From Bugula neritina (taxonomy: Eukaryota; Bryozoa; Gymnolaemata; Cheilostomatida; Bugulidae), in NCBI GenBank assembly GCA_964035545.1, contig OZ037771.1, positions 8,011,908 through 8,075,907 on the forward strand: DNA of 64,000 nt. Reading direction: 5' to 3'. The notes beneath the pieces are model-generated. The model had not been told where the DNA came from, ran no database searches, and worked only from the letters and a program-made list of their open reading frames with translations. Both the position numbers and the translations under genes were made by a program. Positions 34,401 to 49,142 of this stretch are shown piece by piece (position 1 is the first letter of the stretch; every line of letters starts with the position of its first letter).

Positions 34401-37400
34401 CAGTGAAGATATGCTGTAACGCAACACACATGTATAAGCTACAGTGTAATAGAACACACAGACACATAAGTTAACTATTATCATCATTACTATGGTTTTA
34501 GTGTTAGAGATGATATTAGTGCTGGCAGTGGTATTGGCAGTAGCAGTGGTGGTAGTTGCAGTGGCAGTAGCAATAACAGTAGTGGCAGTGATGGTAGTTG
34601 TAGTAGTAGTAATAGTAGCAGTGGCAGTAGTAGTTGTAGTAGTACTAATAGTAGCAGTGGCAGCAGTAGTTGCAGAACAATTAAAACAGTAATAACTAAT
34701 ATTCAAGTAGTTATACACAGCAGTTGCACAATACAGTGTTTCTAGGATGTAACAATATATACCATAAACAATATAGCTGTACATATTAATTCCAGCATCG
34801 TTCTACATCGTATTACAACACTCACCTGCTCGGTAAAGTTACTAAGTTGCACATCTCCATGTTCAACTCTCTCAATGATTGCAAGGATGTGAATATATTG
34901 TCAGGTAGACCTTCAGGTAGCTTATTCCATGATATATCCAATACCTCAAGATGTTTTAGTAGAGATATGCTGTGACAAGGGAAACAGTATACACTTAAGT
35001 TTTAATATGGAAGCATTTCACAAGAACAGGTGAGCGATTTTACATAATGTAAGTCTATGACAGTTGTATATCAAGTAGTACCACTTATTACTGTATAACA
35101 GTGTTACACAGTTAGAGTTGTCTGCTACTTCCACTGACGTGGGCATGTGATTCATTATATTCTTAACCAAAGTACATATGTCAGATAAACTCAGTAGACA
35201 TTGACCTACGTTTGCCATCACATGGTATGAGAATTACGCAGTGAGTGCCCATTCAGCAAATACCCAGTCACTGTTATACCCACAACAAACAGAGTCTAGT
35301 TGACAAGTATTGTACATTAGAGAGTTGTCTTCCCTATGTAATTGAAATTACATAGTGGAGATAACTCTCTAATGTAAATACTCACCTGTTTGGTAGGGCT
35401 ATGAGTTCACAGCTACACATGTTCAACTCCTTTAATGATGGAAAGGATGTGAATATATCATCAGGTAGACCTTCAGATAGCTTATTGTCCTGTAAAGTCA
35501 ACACCTCAAGATTCTTCAGTGAAGATATGCTGTAACATAACATAATTGAGTAAAAAGAGTATATAATGGAATGAGATAAAGAACAACAGTGGTGAGTGAG
35601 CTGTTATAATTGACATAGACTGCAGGTAAAAGCAAACAGAAGAGAAGGAAGAAGTAAGAGTTGTATAACTTGACATAAGCTTGCAGGTAGAACTTCAATA
35701 AACATGGCAGGTGCTTGTATAATAAATATGCAACTGAAATTAATAAATGTTATAGTTGTCAATTCTTATACAAGAAAAAACTATTAAATGCTGTAAATGA
35801 CATCATGTTGTAAATCGGCGTTAGCGAATAAAGACTAGCTGATAAATCAAGGGGTGTACAAAAAAATAAATGGCTTACTAAAGAGGAGCTGAATGAGATG
35901 GAGAAAAGAAGTGATGATGAAAATACTAATGAAGAGGGAGATAACCACAAAAATGGTAAGACACTGCCTAGAAATTGCAACCAAGAATAAAACAGAAGGA
36001 AATATACTAGAGAGAATGCCAAGAGAATTGACTTCAAAGAAAAACAACTGAGAGAAAGAGAAAGCTTTACAGAGTTTTTGAGTCAAAATTGGAAACTTTG
36101 TCAAAAACTGTCAGAATCTTCACAAGAGCTACACCTAAATAATTTGGAGTGCGAAAGTGATCCACGTGGGTCATGAGAAGAGAGAAGGAAAATAGGACAG
36201 AAGAATCATTACAACAAGGAAGCTTATCACTATGAATCGTGCACTCTACCCAAGAGCAGATGTGGACAGACTGTATGTTAGAAGGAGAGAAGGCAGCAGA
36301 GGAATGATGTCAGCTGAATAATGCGTAAGGATTGAAGAATGCAGCTTGTCAGATGGGACACACAATGTGGAGTAACTTCTAAAGGACAAAATCCCTGAAG
36401 CACGGAACATAAATGAAGTGATTGAAAAAACTAAGAGATGAAAAGAAAGGCACTACATGATTAGTACATTAGAGGAGTGAAGAAATGGACTGGTTAGTTG
36501 AAGATGTCACCAAATAAGTAGTATAATTATACCTTTTTGGTAGAGTTACCAGCTCACAGGACCGCATGTGTAGCTTTCTCAGTGATACTAAGGCTGTGAA
36601 TATGTTGTCAGGTATACCTTCAGATAGGTCGTTTTCTGTTACATCCAATACCTCAAGATTCTTCAGTAAAGATATGCTGTAACACACATACAGGTTGCAG
36701 CCATGAGAAATGAAAACAGCAGCAAAATGGTGGAATCATTAAATTGGAATATTCCTCCTTGGTTATACATTGAGTCTAGCCAACTCCGGAGGTACAGGTA
36801 AAGGTAACTCCAAGATACCTAGTACACACCTGTTTGGTAGAGTCAACAGTTTACATTTCTCCATGTCCAATTCTTTCAATGATAGTAAGGATATGAATAT
36901 ATCGTCAGGTAAACCTTCAGCTAGGTTATTATCAAACATTTTCAATACCTCAAGATTCTTCAGTGATGATATGCTGTAACATAATATATGAGTGTGAGAT
37001 CATGTGTATTATAATGGAACAATGAGCAAACAGGTTCTCTGAAATAATACAATATATGATTTAAACAAGATACTACATTCTATAATATAATTAATAAATA
37101 TTACATTACGCACACGCACGCACAGATATAATACATACCTGCCAGGTAAAGTTGCAAGCTTGCATTCATTCATGTCCAGCACTCTCAATGATAGTAAGGA
37201 TGAGAACATAACGTCAGGTAGATCTTTAGATACGTAATTTCCTGATATATCCAATACTTCAAGATTTCTTAGTAAAGATATGCTGTAAAAGGCAAGGATG
37301 TATAAATGTTGGTTATCACATGGAAACTTCACTATAGCTAGTTTGTGAGTTACAGTAGGTCTATGACAGTTGTATAGTTAGTAATAGTACTTATTATTCT

Positions 37401-38902
37401 GTGTAATAATGTTACAGTCAAAGTCGTGTACTCATCGGTAAATACACTGCATTGACACTGAGTAGCTACTAGCTACAGCACACCTGCTACTCAGTGTCAC
37501 ACAGCACACCTGCTACTCAATGTCACACAGCATACTTGCTACTCAGTGTCACACAGCACACCTGCTACTCAATGTCACACAGCATACTTGCTACTCAGCG
37601 TCACACAGCACACCTGCTACTCAATGTCACACAGTACACTAGCTACTCAGTGTCAGACAGCATACTTGCTACTCAGTGTCACACAACACACCTGCTACTG
37701 AGTGTCACACAGCTATCATTAGTAAATGCACTGTACTGAAATCTCCACCCAGCCAGTTGAATAAGTTATAAATAAGAATTCAAACAAATGTTATTATATA
37801 TAATACATGCCTGCTAGGTAAAGCTGACAATTTACATTCCTTCAATTCCAGCTTCCTTAATGATAGCAGAGATGTGAATGCATCGTCAGGTAGAAATGTA
37901 GATAAATCATCATAAGAAAAACATAATACCTCTAGACTCTTTATTGAAGCTATACTGTAGAATAAAATATATATCTGTAATTGTTACATGAGTATATTGC
38001 TGTACAATCAATATATAAAATTTAAAATGCTTATGTGCTTTTTCGTTTTAGTGTAGGCCTACTTTCCTCTGCATATTTTGTTATGTGCGTATGCATGTGC
38101 GTGTGAGTTCTATCTTTGATTAATGAAGTCTTGCCTTACATATATGAAAAACGTGTTTCTACATTGAATAAGCATAAGGCAGTTGAATAGAATAAGTCAG
38201 TAAACATAGACACCAAACAGACATGCAGATATTTTATGTGAGTCAAGTGAAAAGAAAATAATAGGGCAGCTACAAAGATATAGGGCTGGATTCGAGAAAG
38301 TGATGGATAAGTTAATTATGTTGCATTTTGTGATTCCAAATTATAATCTTACACTATACCTGCTAAAGTCAGTGTCACTGTTCACATCATAAATGGATAG
38401 GTGTGTGAGATGAGGAAACAGTGTAGCAATATTTGGAGAAATGTTCTCTCCCAGTATCATATGAGTAACTGTATGACGTGGACTTATATCTCGGATCTCT
38501 TCTATAGTGTAGCAGGAAGTAAAACTCCCTATCCACTCGCCATCTTCTTCTTCTATACTGGATGTGTTGAACCACACTCGGTGCCTATCTGCAAGTTATA
38601 CGATATGTGATAGTTTATACATCACACCGTCAATGAGTAGATATTTACAGATTTCATCACATCAGTATCCTAACCTTATACAGCACGATGCTCTGCCAAA
38701 ACTGCGCCTCACACAATATTCAGTATAACTACTGCTATTTGATAGGTCTGCTACAGATCTAAGTTGATACAGTCCTTAACCACCGGTCAAAAGGTTTGAG
38801 TTATATAATTTACTAACTTGGTACTAGCTGAGTTGGAAGTTTAGTTTGAGGTAGAGTTGAATGTGAGGGTTGAGTTGGAGGCTGGGATACAGACTCATCC
38901 AT
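31468..38902 (-). CDS. Leucine-rich-repeat protein, tandem paralogue (LRR gene 2)
   Basis: Spliced model (- strand): 38902-38818, 38588-38360, 37954-37811, 37282-37139, 36973-36830, 36676-36533, 35529-35386, 34969-34826, 34413-34270, 31744-31468; 532 codons plus stop. It has the same architecture as LRR gene 1: a short Pro/Thr exon after [11 protein letters not shown], a 229-bp exon ([15 protein letters not shown]), seven 144-bp phase 2-2 exons with two LRRs each ([20 protein letters not shown]), and a terminal exon with three LRRs. The 37,811 exon uses a GC donor (AG|GCATG); all others use GT. The last residues (about PASL) and stop are encoded by a SINE. An in-frame stop upstream in exon 1 supports the chosen Met. 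The RTE-like LINE and GA tract are in the last intron. The function is unknown. Confidence 0.75.
31858..33060 (+). mobile_element. RTE-like LINE remnant with internal deletions
   Basis: Stop-ridden coding traces on the + strand: endonuclease C-terminus ([34 protein letters not shown]), linker ([20 protein letters not shown]), RT start ([13 protein letters not shown]) and a degenerate RT active site (CTDDQVFF). These match the pattern of RTE-type non-LTR retrotransposons, with large parts missing. It lies in the last intron of LRR gene 2, opposite strand. Confidence 0.65.
33061..33470 (+). repeat. 410-bp (GGGAGA)n purine tract
   Basis: Almost pure G and A on the + strand, built from GGGAGAGA and GGGAGG units. 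Strand-asymmetric; ORFs on both strands here are artefacts. 33,471-34,269 has no recognisable feature. Confidence 0.95.
34495..34690 (+). repeat. Imperfect trinucleotide repeat (GTA/GCA/GTG)
   Basis: About 195 bp of imperfect GTA, GCA and GTG triplets, just upstream of the 34,270-34,413 exon in an intron of LRR gene 2. Confidence 0.8.
35830..36475 (+). mobile_element. LINE fragment, RT C-terminal part
   Basis: The + strand has the coding trace [20 protein letters not shown] followed by [10 protein letters not shown] and [12 protein letters not shown]. This pattern ([17 protein letters not shown]) is common after the RT domain of non-LTR retrotransposons. Stops are present. It lies in the intron between two LRR exons of gene 2. 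Confidence 0.6.
37473..37722 (+). repeat. 26-bp minisatellite, LRR gene 2 intron
   Basis: About 9.6 copies of the same 26-bp unit as at 26,634-26,936. It lies in the homologous intron, after the first 144-bp exon. Confidence 0.9.
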
Positions 38903-38955
38903 TCTGCAATCACTGAATAAAGTTGCCAGTCTCACTTAGTAACGTTCATTCTCAT

Positions 38956-41492
<2,537 letters not shown>

Positions 41493-41498
41493 CTGACA

Positions 41499-41578
41499 CT
41501 TTCATAGAAAAACGGTCGATCTGAGCACATTTCTCAGATCGATCTCAGCGAGATCGATCTGAGATTGATCCATGAAAG
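41499..41578. repeat. Nested perfect palindrome
   Basis: Inner arms CTCAGATCGATCT (41,533-41,545) and AGATCGATCTGAG (41,551-41,563) are perfect with a 5-nt loop. Outer arms are CTTTCAT (41,499-41,505) and ATGAAAG (41,572-41,578). It lies between the TA tract and the start of the secreted-protein gene. Confidence 0.8.
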
Positions 41579-41940
41579 CCTGTGAATGTCTCATGAATAT
41601 ATATTTTTCACTCTGTTTATATTATCCAAGTGGTAAACATGTTTTACACACATCAAAACATAATGGTAATCAGATTCTAGAGTATTCTAAGCAAACAAAT
41701 GCAATCTTATTAATTATAGCTTCAGCTTTGTTAAGAAAAGAATGGAGCTGCATGGGTGGTAGATAAACATACAGAATTCGTACTAGCATAGCTTCTATTA
41801 TAGCTCCACCTCAATTATTATAATTAAGGCAGAGCTATAATATTTAGCTACAGGGTGCTAAATATAACGATGGCTCTGCAAGTGACAGTAAACAAAGCGC
41901 TTCTGTACTTTTGGATTACAGGGTGACACCACATGCCAAA

Positions 41941-44900
41941 ATGAAGTCTTGGTGGACAATTGTGGTAAATATAATTTATTCCATTTTATAAAGATATTTT
42001 TAGTAAATATGGGAAAATTTTGGTGATTTTTTAAAGATATTATTTAAACAAGCTTTGAGAGTGGTGGAAAAATTTTAATTTAATTCTAAAAATAGCAATA
42101 GCCACTTAATTTTAGTAAGTATTTATATTGATATTGTTTGTATATCATTGTTTTAGATGTTGGTGACTTTCTCCAGCTGGGCTGCATCTTCCCATAATTT
42201 CCCAGTGAGGTATGTGTAGTTCTTATTATTACCACATATAATGAATCAAATAATTGTTGCCTATTTTCTCAGTTTTTTATTTGTTGTTATTATTACTTAT
42301 CCTAATCTGTTTCTAATAGAAAAAGTTTTAAAATTGGGCTACAGGCTTGGTTTCTGCAGCCAGACATAAAGCCAAGTATGGCTGGTCCGTCTTCTTTACC
42401 TTTTCACTGGCAATTGAACTGATCACTCTAACCGTAGACTACACAGCTGCCTAATAATATTATTAGATATTTTTCACAATAATCAGGCTAAAAATTGAAA
42501 AGAATTAAAAGCTTCATAAAAAAAATTTCTATTATAGATGTGTTCTCTCTCAGTTATTTTCTAAATAATTATTGCCCCTCATTCACCCTTACTGTACCAT
42601 AGGCCGTAACATAAACATCAGCCATTTTTAATGTGCCCGGGCTGAAGTTTTCAAAGTTTGCTATTAGGTATGATCTATGACACTTCATTGGCCAATTATA
42701 TCCAATGAGTTAATGCAAAAGTCTTTCTGTCCAATAAGAGTCCACCAAAAAGTTTTTTTAATCAAGCAATGCTAATTGATCCTAACATACAGCAACTCAG
42801 TACAGGAAGCTTAGGCATTTGTAAAATTGGCTGATATTTGCTGTTACGACATATGTAAGTGTGAATGAAGGGTGACTGGTGATACCTAGGCTATATAATT
42901 CATGTGACAAAATTAACAAGAAAACACATGCAGCTTTTCTCTGGAAAGCCTCTGAAAATAATTGTCTCTACCTTGTGCCATAGCCGTTGGAGTTCTCGGT
43001 GCTTTTAAACTTACTAACATGATATAGCTGTTTCAGCTGTTGCTGCCAAATATTTTGTAAAATTTTAATGAACCATGACTTATTTGTGTGCTTTTTCAGT
43101 CATATTTTCTTGGTGTTAACATACTTCTTGACTGCTATAAGATGTTATTATAAACTTTCTCAATATAATATGTTCCCTTCAATTTCTCCTGATGGCCATG
43201 CTTTTATGTTAAATTAATCAATTACTTCTTACTAACTACTTACTTATTTATAGTTCAATCAATTGTTCTTTTTTACTGCTGCCTCAGTGAAATATTTGTT
43301 TCACTACTTTAGTTGGTTGTATGATTTGGTGTAGAAATGAATATTTTAGTATATACAGCTTTAGTTCTAATTAATTAAAACTGCTTTTGTATTTTAGATA
43401 ATTTATTTTTATGACTTTCTTTATGGCAGAGAAAACATTATAAATTTTGTTCCAGTAATAACCATGTAGCATATAAATGGAAACTAAAATTGAATGCATA
43501 GTAAGCTATATAAAGTATATATATCATATCATATAACGTAATAGTAGTCTTATTTTGTTAAAATTGCTGCAAATGAAACAAAAAGCTACACTGTGTTTGT
43601 TCTTATATAGTAATTACCACTGCATAAAAATTAAGATAGTAACATAGGAAATGTGTTCAAAATATTTCTTTTTTTCTCAGCTATCCCTTTAGTAAATACT
43701 TCTAAATATGGTGTGTAGTTTAATAAGAGAGAATTAAGCTTGTATGGTGTAATGAACATTACTAAGATTTGTATTAACTACTCAATTGTAGCATCATGTC
43801 ATTCCACACAAGACCTCTTGTCAGCTCTCTTTCTCCTGTGAGACATATGGAAGTTGATAATTTTAAAAAAGATGGTAAAAGCATATTGTTTAGTAGTGAC
43901 CAGGGTGTGTTTACTGCAAAAAGCAATGAAACCTTTTCCCTTGTATCTGACATACCAGTGGAAAGTTTCACCCAAATCAGTTCACATCAAATAGTGTTTG
44001 TTCATCGGGTACAACACTGTCTCAAGATCTTCAACAGAATTACCAACCGCACAAAGCCTTTTGCTGGAACCTGTGGCACCAAAGGAAATAAAGATGGAAG
44101 AATTGGTGAGGGGCTCTTCAACTACCCTTATGGAGTTGCCGTAAACGTTGGGAACCCAGGTTTCTTGCTCATAACTGATGTAGGCAACCAGGCTCTGAGA
44201 AGTGTAGATATTCAAACAGGAATGTTGTCTACTGTAATTAAGAAAGGTCTGAATGACCCAAGAGATATAGTTTGGGATGGTGACGACCTGCTAGTAATAC
44301 ACAAGTACTATCATATCTCACGAATAAGTTGGTCAGAGAAAGGGGACACAACTCTTCACACTGTCCTCGGTGACCCAAATCAACCCGGTGACCTACTTGG
44401 TGAATTTAGTGCAGTCAGACTCGGGCTACAGTTTAATGCTGTAAGACTTCAAGACAAGATTTACATTGTCACAGATTTCAGTAACCAGAAGTTGAAGATT
44501 GTAGACATGAAAAAGAAGGAAGTTGGTTTAGCATGTTTCTCAAAAGATGTCATGTCTGGAAGTTGCAAAAGTCCAGTAAAACCAGTTTCCTTACTGCTTG
44601 TCGGAGATGTGCTCTACCTGGGATCAACGACAGCAATCTTTGAAATTGATGGTAAACTGATAATACTTAATATAAAATCCAATATTTGCTGTTCATAAAT
44701 TTTTAATATAACTGATATGTATATTGCTTCCAGCATAAGGATGATATGTTATATGTGAAGCAGTGTGCATTCAATTTAAGTCACATCAACTATGTATGCT
44801 TTTAAATTTTGCTAGTTATTAGACATTTTATTGGTAACATCTACGGTTTATGCTTCATTAACTTTGACAGAGAAATGCACATACTAACACGATGATTACA

Positions 44901-47900
44901 CATCAGCATTGTTCAAAGGTTGAAAGCATGCAAGGTGTGTCCGAATATTGGAAATGAAAACAGCAATTATATGTGGTAACCTCTAATTTTACTTTCTGCA
45001 GTTGTTGGAAACATTACTTCAGCTCAGAGCTTAGTTTTGGAACAATGTGACAGGATTAATGTTACCCTTCCACTAAAAGTTGATCAGATCAGAGTTGAAG
45101 CTGAGCTGCCAAGTATGGACGATTCACACATTCCAGAAGTTTTTTACAAAATTACAAAAACCATCAAATCTGGAATATGCGACTACAATGTAACTGTACA
45201 GGGTGAGTAACTCCCGATATGTAACTTAACAGAGGAAGTTATAGCTCACAATATGTGACTGTAAAGAGTAATTAACTCTTGATATGTGACTACAATGTAA
45301 CTGTACAAGGTAAGTAAGTAATTTCCAATGCAGGACTGCATGTATTTAGGATCGGACATTATATCATATCTGTGTGAATTTAAATAGATATTCTTTAAAA
45401 TATAAACTGGTCTAGTTTGGTTGTAGTGAACCATACTGCAACTAAAAGAATAAATCTCCAGAAATGCCCAAAAATCATTTCGATTTCACAAAAACGGGGT
45501 CAAAAAACAGTCAAAGTCAGAAAGCCAAATGGAGAAGTAATTGAAGCTTCCCATGAACACTTTTCATTTACACAAAGAAACAGTTCACAGAAATGTTCCT
45601 ACTTTGTAACTATGAAAGGTGAGCCATTACCTGTTACATTTATTACAGGTCTGTAAAGATGTGGGCGTGTCAACATATCTCATCACATGACTATAGTAAA
45701 TTCAACAGTTTAAATATACTGTATATATGCAGCACAGCAAGCATATAGCTTAAGATCCATTATTCTTGATGCTGTAGCTAAGGTTCAAAATAATGCCCCT
45801 ACTTCTGATGAATGTAAAGTTAATATCAATGCTTCACTGGCTGATGGTCAGAAGAGATTAAAGTTGAGACTGCCCAATGGACAAGAGTCAGAGTTTCCAG
45901 AAGGTGTTTTTATGATGAAAAAGAGCTATAATGACTATGAAACATGTAGCTATCACATACATGTGAGAGGCAAGTCGTTATTTATTATGTTTTATGGGCA
46001 TCCCTTAACCATGTGCTTTTTGTTTTATTGAATGAATCTAAGCAAGATAACATGCCTCTATTACAAAGTTAGGTTTTTAAAGCAAGGAATTTAAACAACA
46101 TACCTATATATAATTTATGGTATATATTATGCGTGCTGAAGGAAACGTAACTTATCTCACAAATATAAAGGCCTACTAATTATGAAGCAGAAAAATTAGA
46201 CACAGATTTATCAACTTATGTGTTTAAATCATCAATTCTGCTACACATGAGGTAGTTTTGAGAATTCTGCACTACTTCTTTTTATGTTTTCATGCATATA
46301 TATTTTGCGCATTTTATTTACATGAATGAACTATGATATCTAATGTCATTCTTTAAGTACTTTATTTCTGATTCAGGCATTGAACCACCTGATCAGTGCC
46401 CAATAAGAAACGTCACGGCATTTTTGTTGCCCGGTGAAAACGCAACTAACGTTGTTTTGCCAAATGGGCAGTCAGAAAAGTTAGGAGAAGGAATTCACAG
46501 ATTGACAAAGAAGTACAGCTCCAAGTTCTGCTACTATGACTACATCGTAAAAAGTTAGTACGATTGTCAATTCAAAATTTGACGTTTTAGATATGTAAAT
46601 AAACTGCTATTATTGCAACATAACATTAGACAATTTATGCTAGAGTTGCATGCAGAGTGAACTGAACTTTCTCAAAAATATCTAAATGACACAACATAGA
46701 CTACTTTATATAGCTTACTATGCATTCATTTTTAGTTTCCATTTATATGATACATGGTTATTACTGGAACAAAATGTACAATGTTTTCTGCACCATAAAG
46801 AAAGTCATAAAAAGAAATTATCTAAAACACAAAAGCGGTTATAATCAATTAGAACTAAAGATGTATATACTAAAGCATCCATTCCTACACCAAATCATAC
46901 AACCAACTAAAGTAGTGAAACAAATATTTCACTGAGGCAGCAGTAAAAAAGAGCAATTGATCAAACTGCAGGTAAGTATGTAGTTAGTAAGAAGTAATTA
47001 ATTAATTTAACATAAAAGCATGACCACCAGGAGAAATTGAAGGAAACATATTATATTGAGAAAGTTTATAATAACATCTTATAGCAATAATTGTTTAATA
47101 TTACTATACATATATATAACAATACTGGGGCTTCTTTGGTGCATTACTGAACATCAAACATAAAATTTAAGTAGAAACTGCATGGGAAATTTCTCAATTT
47201 TGTTAACAAGACTTGCATTGTTGAATTGCAGAGTAATCTTCCACACATTATATGATATAATGTATATATATATATATATATATCAGCACCTATGATTTTA
47301 TCTGCTGTTTGCTTTGCATACATATAGTATACATATGCATATATTTAAATATAATATCTTTACAAGCTAGCAATTTAATTGTGAATAAGTATATTGAGAA
47401 ACATTTTGGTTTCATTGCTTTAGTGATATGTAACATACAATGTAATGATTTATTATTATGCATTGCTATGTTATTGTATCAATGTATGTATGAAATTTTA
47501 TTTGCTCTCCCTTTACTTGTTTGTTTATGTAATAAAATATATTTTTATGTGAGAAGAACAAATGTTTACTTTTGTGTTTGTTTGTAGAATCTCCGATATT
47601 CAGGAGACTGTGCTTTATGTCGGAATATCCTTTGTCCTGTGAAGTGATGAACAGAACCAACTTTTTAGGCATGCTGGAGCGAGCACTGATGCAAAGAATG
47701 AAAAGTATACAGCAAACCTGTGGAAATGGTAAATGATTACTGCTCTAGCTAGGTTACATGAGCTCTACTGCACTTAATATATTATAGATAAAGGAATTTC
47801 TTTGTTTTCTTTCTCTAGACTGTACTATGGCTTCATCAAGATACCTAGTCTATGAATGCAAAAACGATTTACTGACAATTTATTGGCCAACCAACTACTT

Positions 47901-48021
47901 GTACGCGGCGAACATTAAAGAGCCATCGGCAGCAAGGATAAACGAGGTCAAGGAAAAGCTCGACGACTCTTATTTTATAAAGAATCTAGGCTTGTTCATC
48001 CCCTTTCACTACCCACCGTAA
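41941..48021 (+). CDS. Secreted NHL beta-propeller protein with HYR-like Cys domains
   Basis: Spliced model: 41941-41964, 42157-42209, 43792-44651, 45002-45202, 45427-45618, 45733-45969, 46377-46553, 47588-47728, 47819-48021; 695 codons plus stop, frame closed throughout. Exons 1-2 join into a clear signal peptide (MKSWWTIVVMLVTFSSWAAS). Exon 3 encodes an NHL-type propeller (GLFNYPYGVAVNVGNPGFLL, ITDVGNQALRSVD). Exons 4-7 are each phase 1-1 and encode one domain of about 60 residues with a first Cys, a central LPNG-type strand and a closing CxYxxxV motif, resembling HYR/Ig-like folds. About nine N-x-S/T sites are present. Exons 8-9 encode a Cys-rich tail I do not recognise. The intron after exon 6 has a GC donor (AGAG|GCAAGT). 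The stop TAA overlaps a consensus GTAAGT donor, so the gene might continue. An acceptor 10-20 bp before the ATG suggests a 5' UTR intron. No binding partner can be named. Confidence 0.75.
42318..42453 (-). mobile_element. Old tRNA-derived SINE
   Basis: On the - strand: GGCAGCTGTGTAGTCTACGG then TTAGAGTG as a box A region, CAGTTCAATTGCC as a box B-like region, and a tail AGCCCAATTTTAAAAC. The ends resemble the SINE copies in the LRR genes, but the body is diverged. It is intronic in the NHL gene. Confidence 0.5.
43135..43516 (+). repeat. Long inverted repeat, left arm
   Basis: 382 bp in intron 2 of the NHL gene. It is the reverse complement of 46,703-47,084 with a modest number of mismatches (for example AGTTGGTTGTATGATTTGGT here, and its complement there). 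Confidence 0.85.
46703..47084 (-). repeat. Long inverted repeat, right arm
   Basis: 382 bp in intron 7 of the NHL gene, complementary to 43,135-43,516. Exons 3-7 lie between the arms. No terminal repeats or ORF were seen, so the element type is unknown. Confidence 0.85.
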
Positions 48022-49142
48022 GTTTGCATACACAGCATATACAACGTCCAACTTAGCGTGATAATGAAATCTAGAATATTGCTTCTATTTGCTTAGCTTT
48101 AGAAGAAAACTCATTCAATTTTCTGTTTGAATTAAACATACAGAAGAAAATTTGCACTAATAAATGTTATATAAATGTATAGTACATGGCAATGAGAGTT
48201 CATGTCATTGTGTCAACGTTTTGGATAAATAATTTTTTAAACTAACAGCATATCTTATAACCATATTTTTACTTGCTTAAAACTCATAAATTAAAATACT
48301 GGAAGCACTTTTAAATAAATTATTAAAAACTTGTATTTCTGAGTCTCATACTAAAAATAATTGAAAAATACAATTTTAATTAAGTTTCCTAAATATTTTT
48401 AGCTATCTTCTTAAAAGCTAGAAAAGATAAAACTGGAAAACTCTTGTTTATATTATTAAAGTAATCATGAACTCATCAAATGGATATCTAACCACTTGCC
48501 AAAAATAATTTCTAGAAGAAGCTAAATAACTGTATTTCAATATTCTGCTGAATTGGTGTTTGAATATTAAAATGCTGAGATAAAAATAGGGGCATTTCTA
48601 TAATTATGAAGTTTTTCTGTTGAAGTAGAAAAATCTCCCATGGGGTAAAGTGCATAACTGTGATGAATGATAGGAAAACAAGGTGCATACTGTATATGCA
48701 CTTGGTATTTGCGTAGATATAATTATATGTAAAATTCCTACATGCAAGCAAATATTCCAAATTAAAATGTTTTGACAAGCTGTAAGCAATATTTTCGAAT
48801 TGATTAATTTTTAAAATTTTATTCAAGTTCATGTATAATAAAAAGAAACATTTTTTAACGAAAAAGAAATATTTGGTGTAAGTATATTAATATTAGTGTT
48901 CATAGTGTTCATTATTACTGCTAATTTTTAACAGCTAGGTAACTGTGTATTATATATTCAACATGTTTTTATCAAAATTTAACTTGTTTAAAAATAATAG
49001 AAAATTTTGTGTGCAATATTTTGGCATTGTTAATTAGTATAATGTTGTTAAAATAATACGTAGAGCATAGATGATACAGCTCTATGCTCTTTGTAACCAA
49101 TCTCTGTCAATGAATGCTCATATAATTATACACATATATTAA
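48022..49142. other. AT-rich spacer after the NHL gene
   Basis: No gene seen. AATAAA near 48,315 could end the NHL transcript. Confidence 0.5.

Noticed and set aside
34224-34784. 186-codon ORF on the - strand
   Set aside because: Only its last part (34,270-34,413) is a real LRR exon; the rest is read-through of an intronic triplet repeat.
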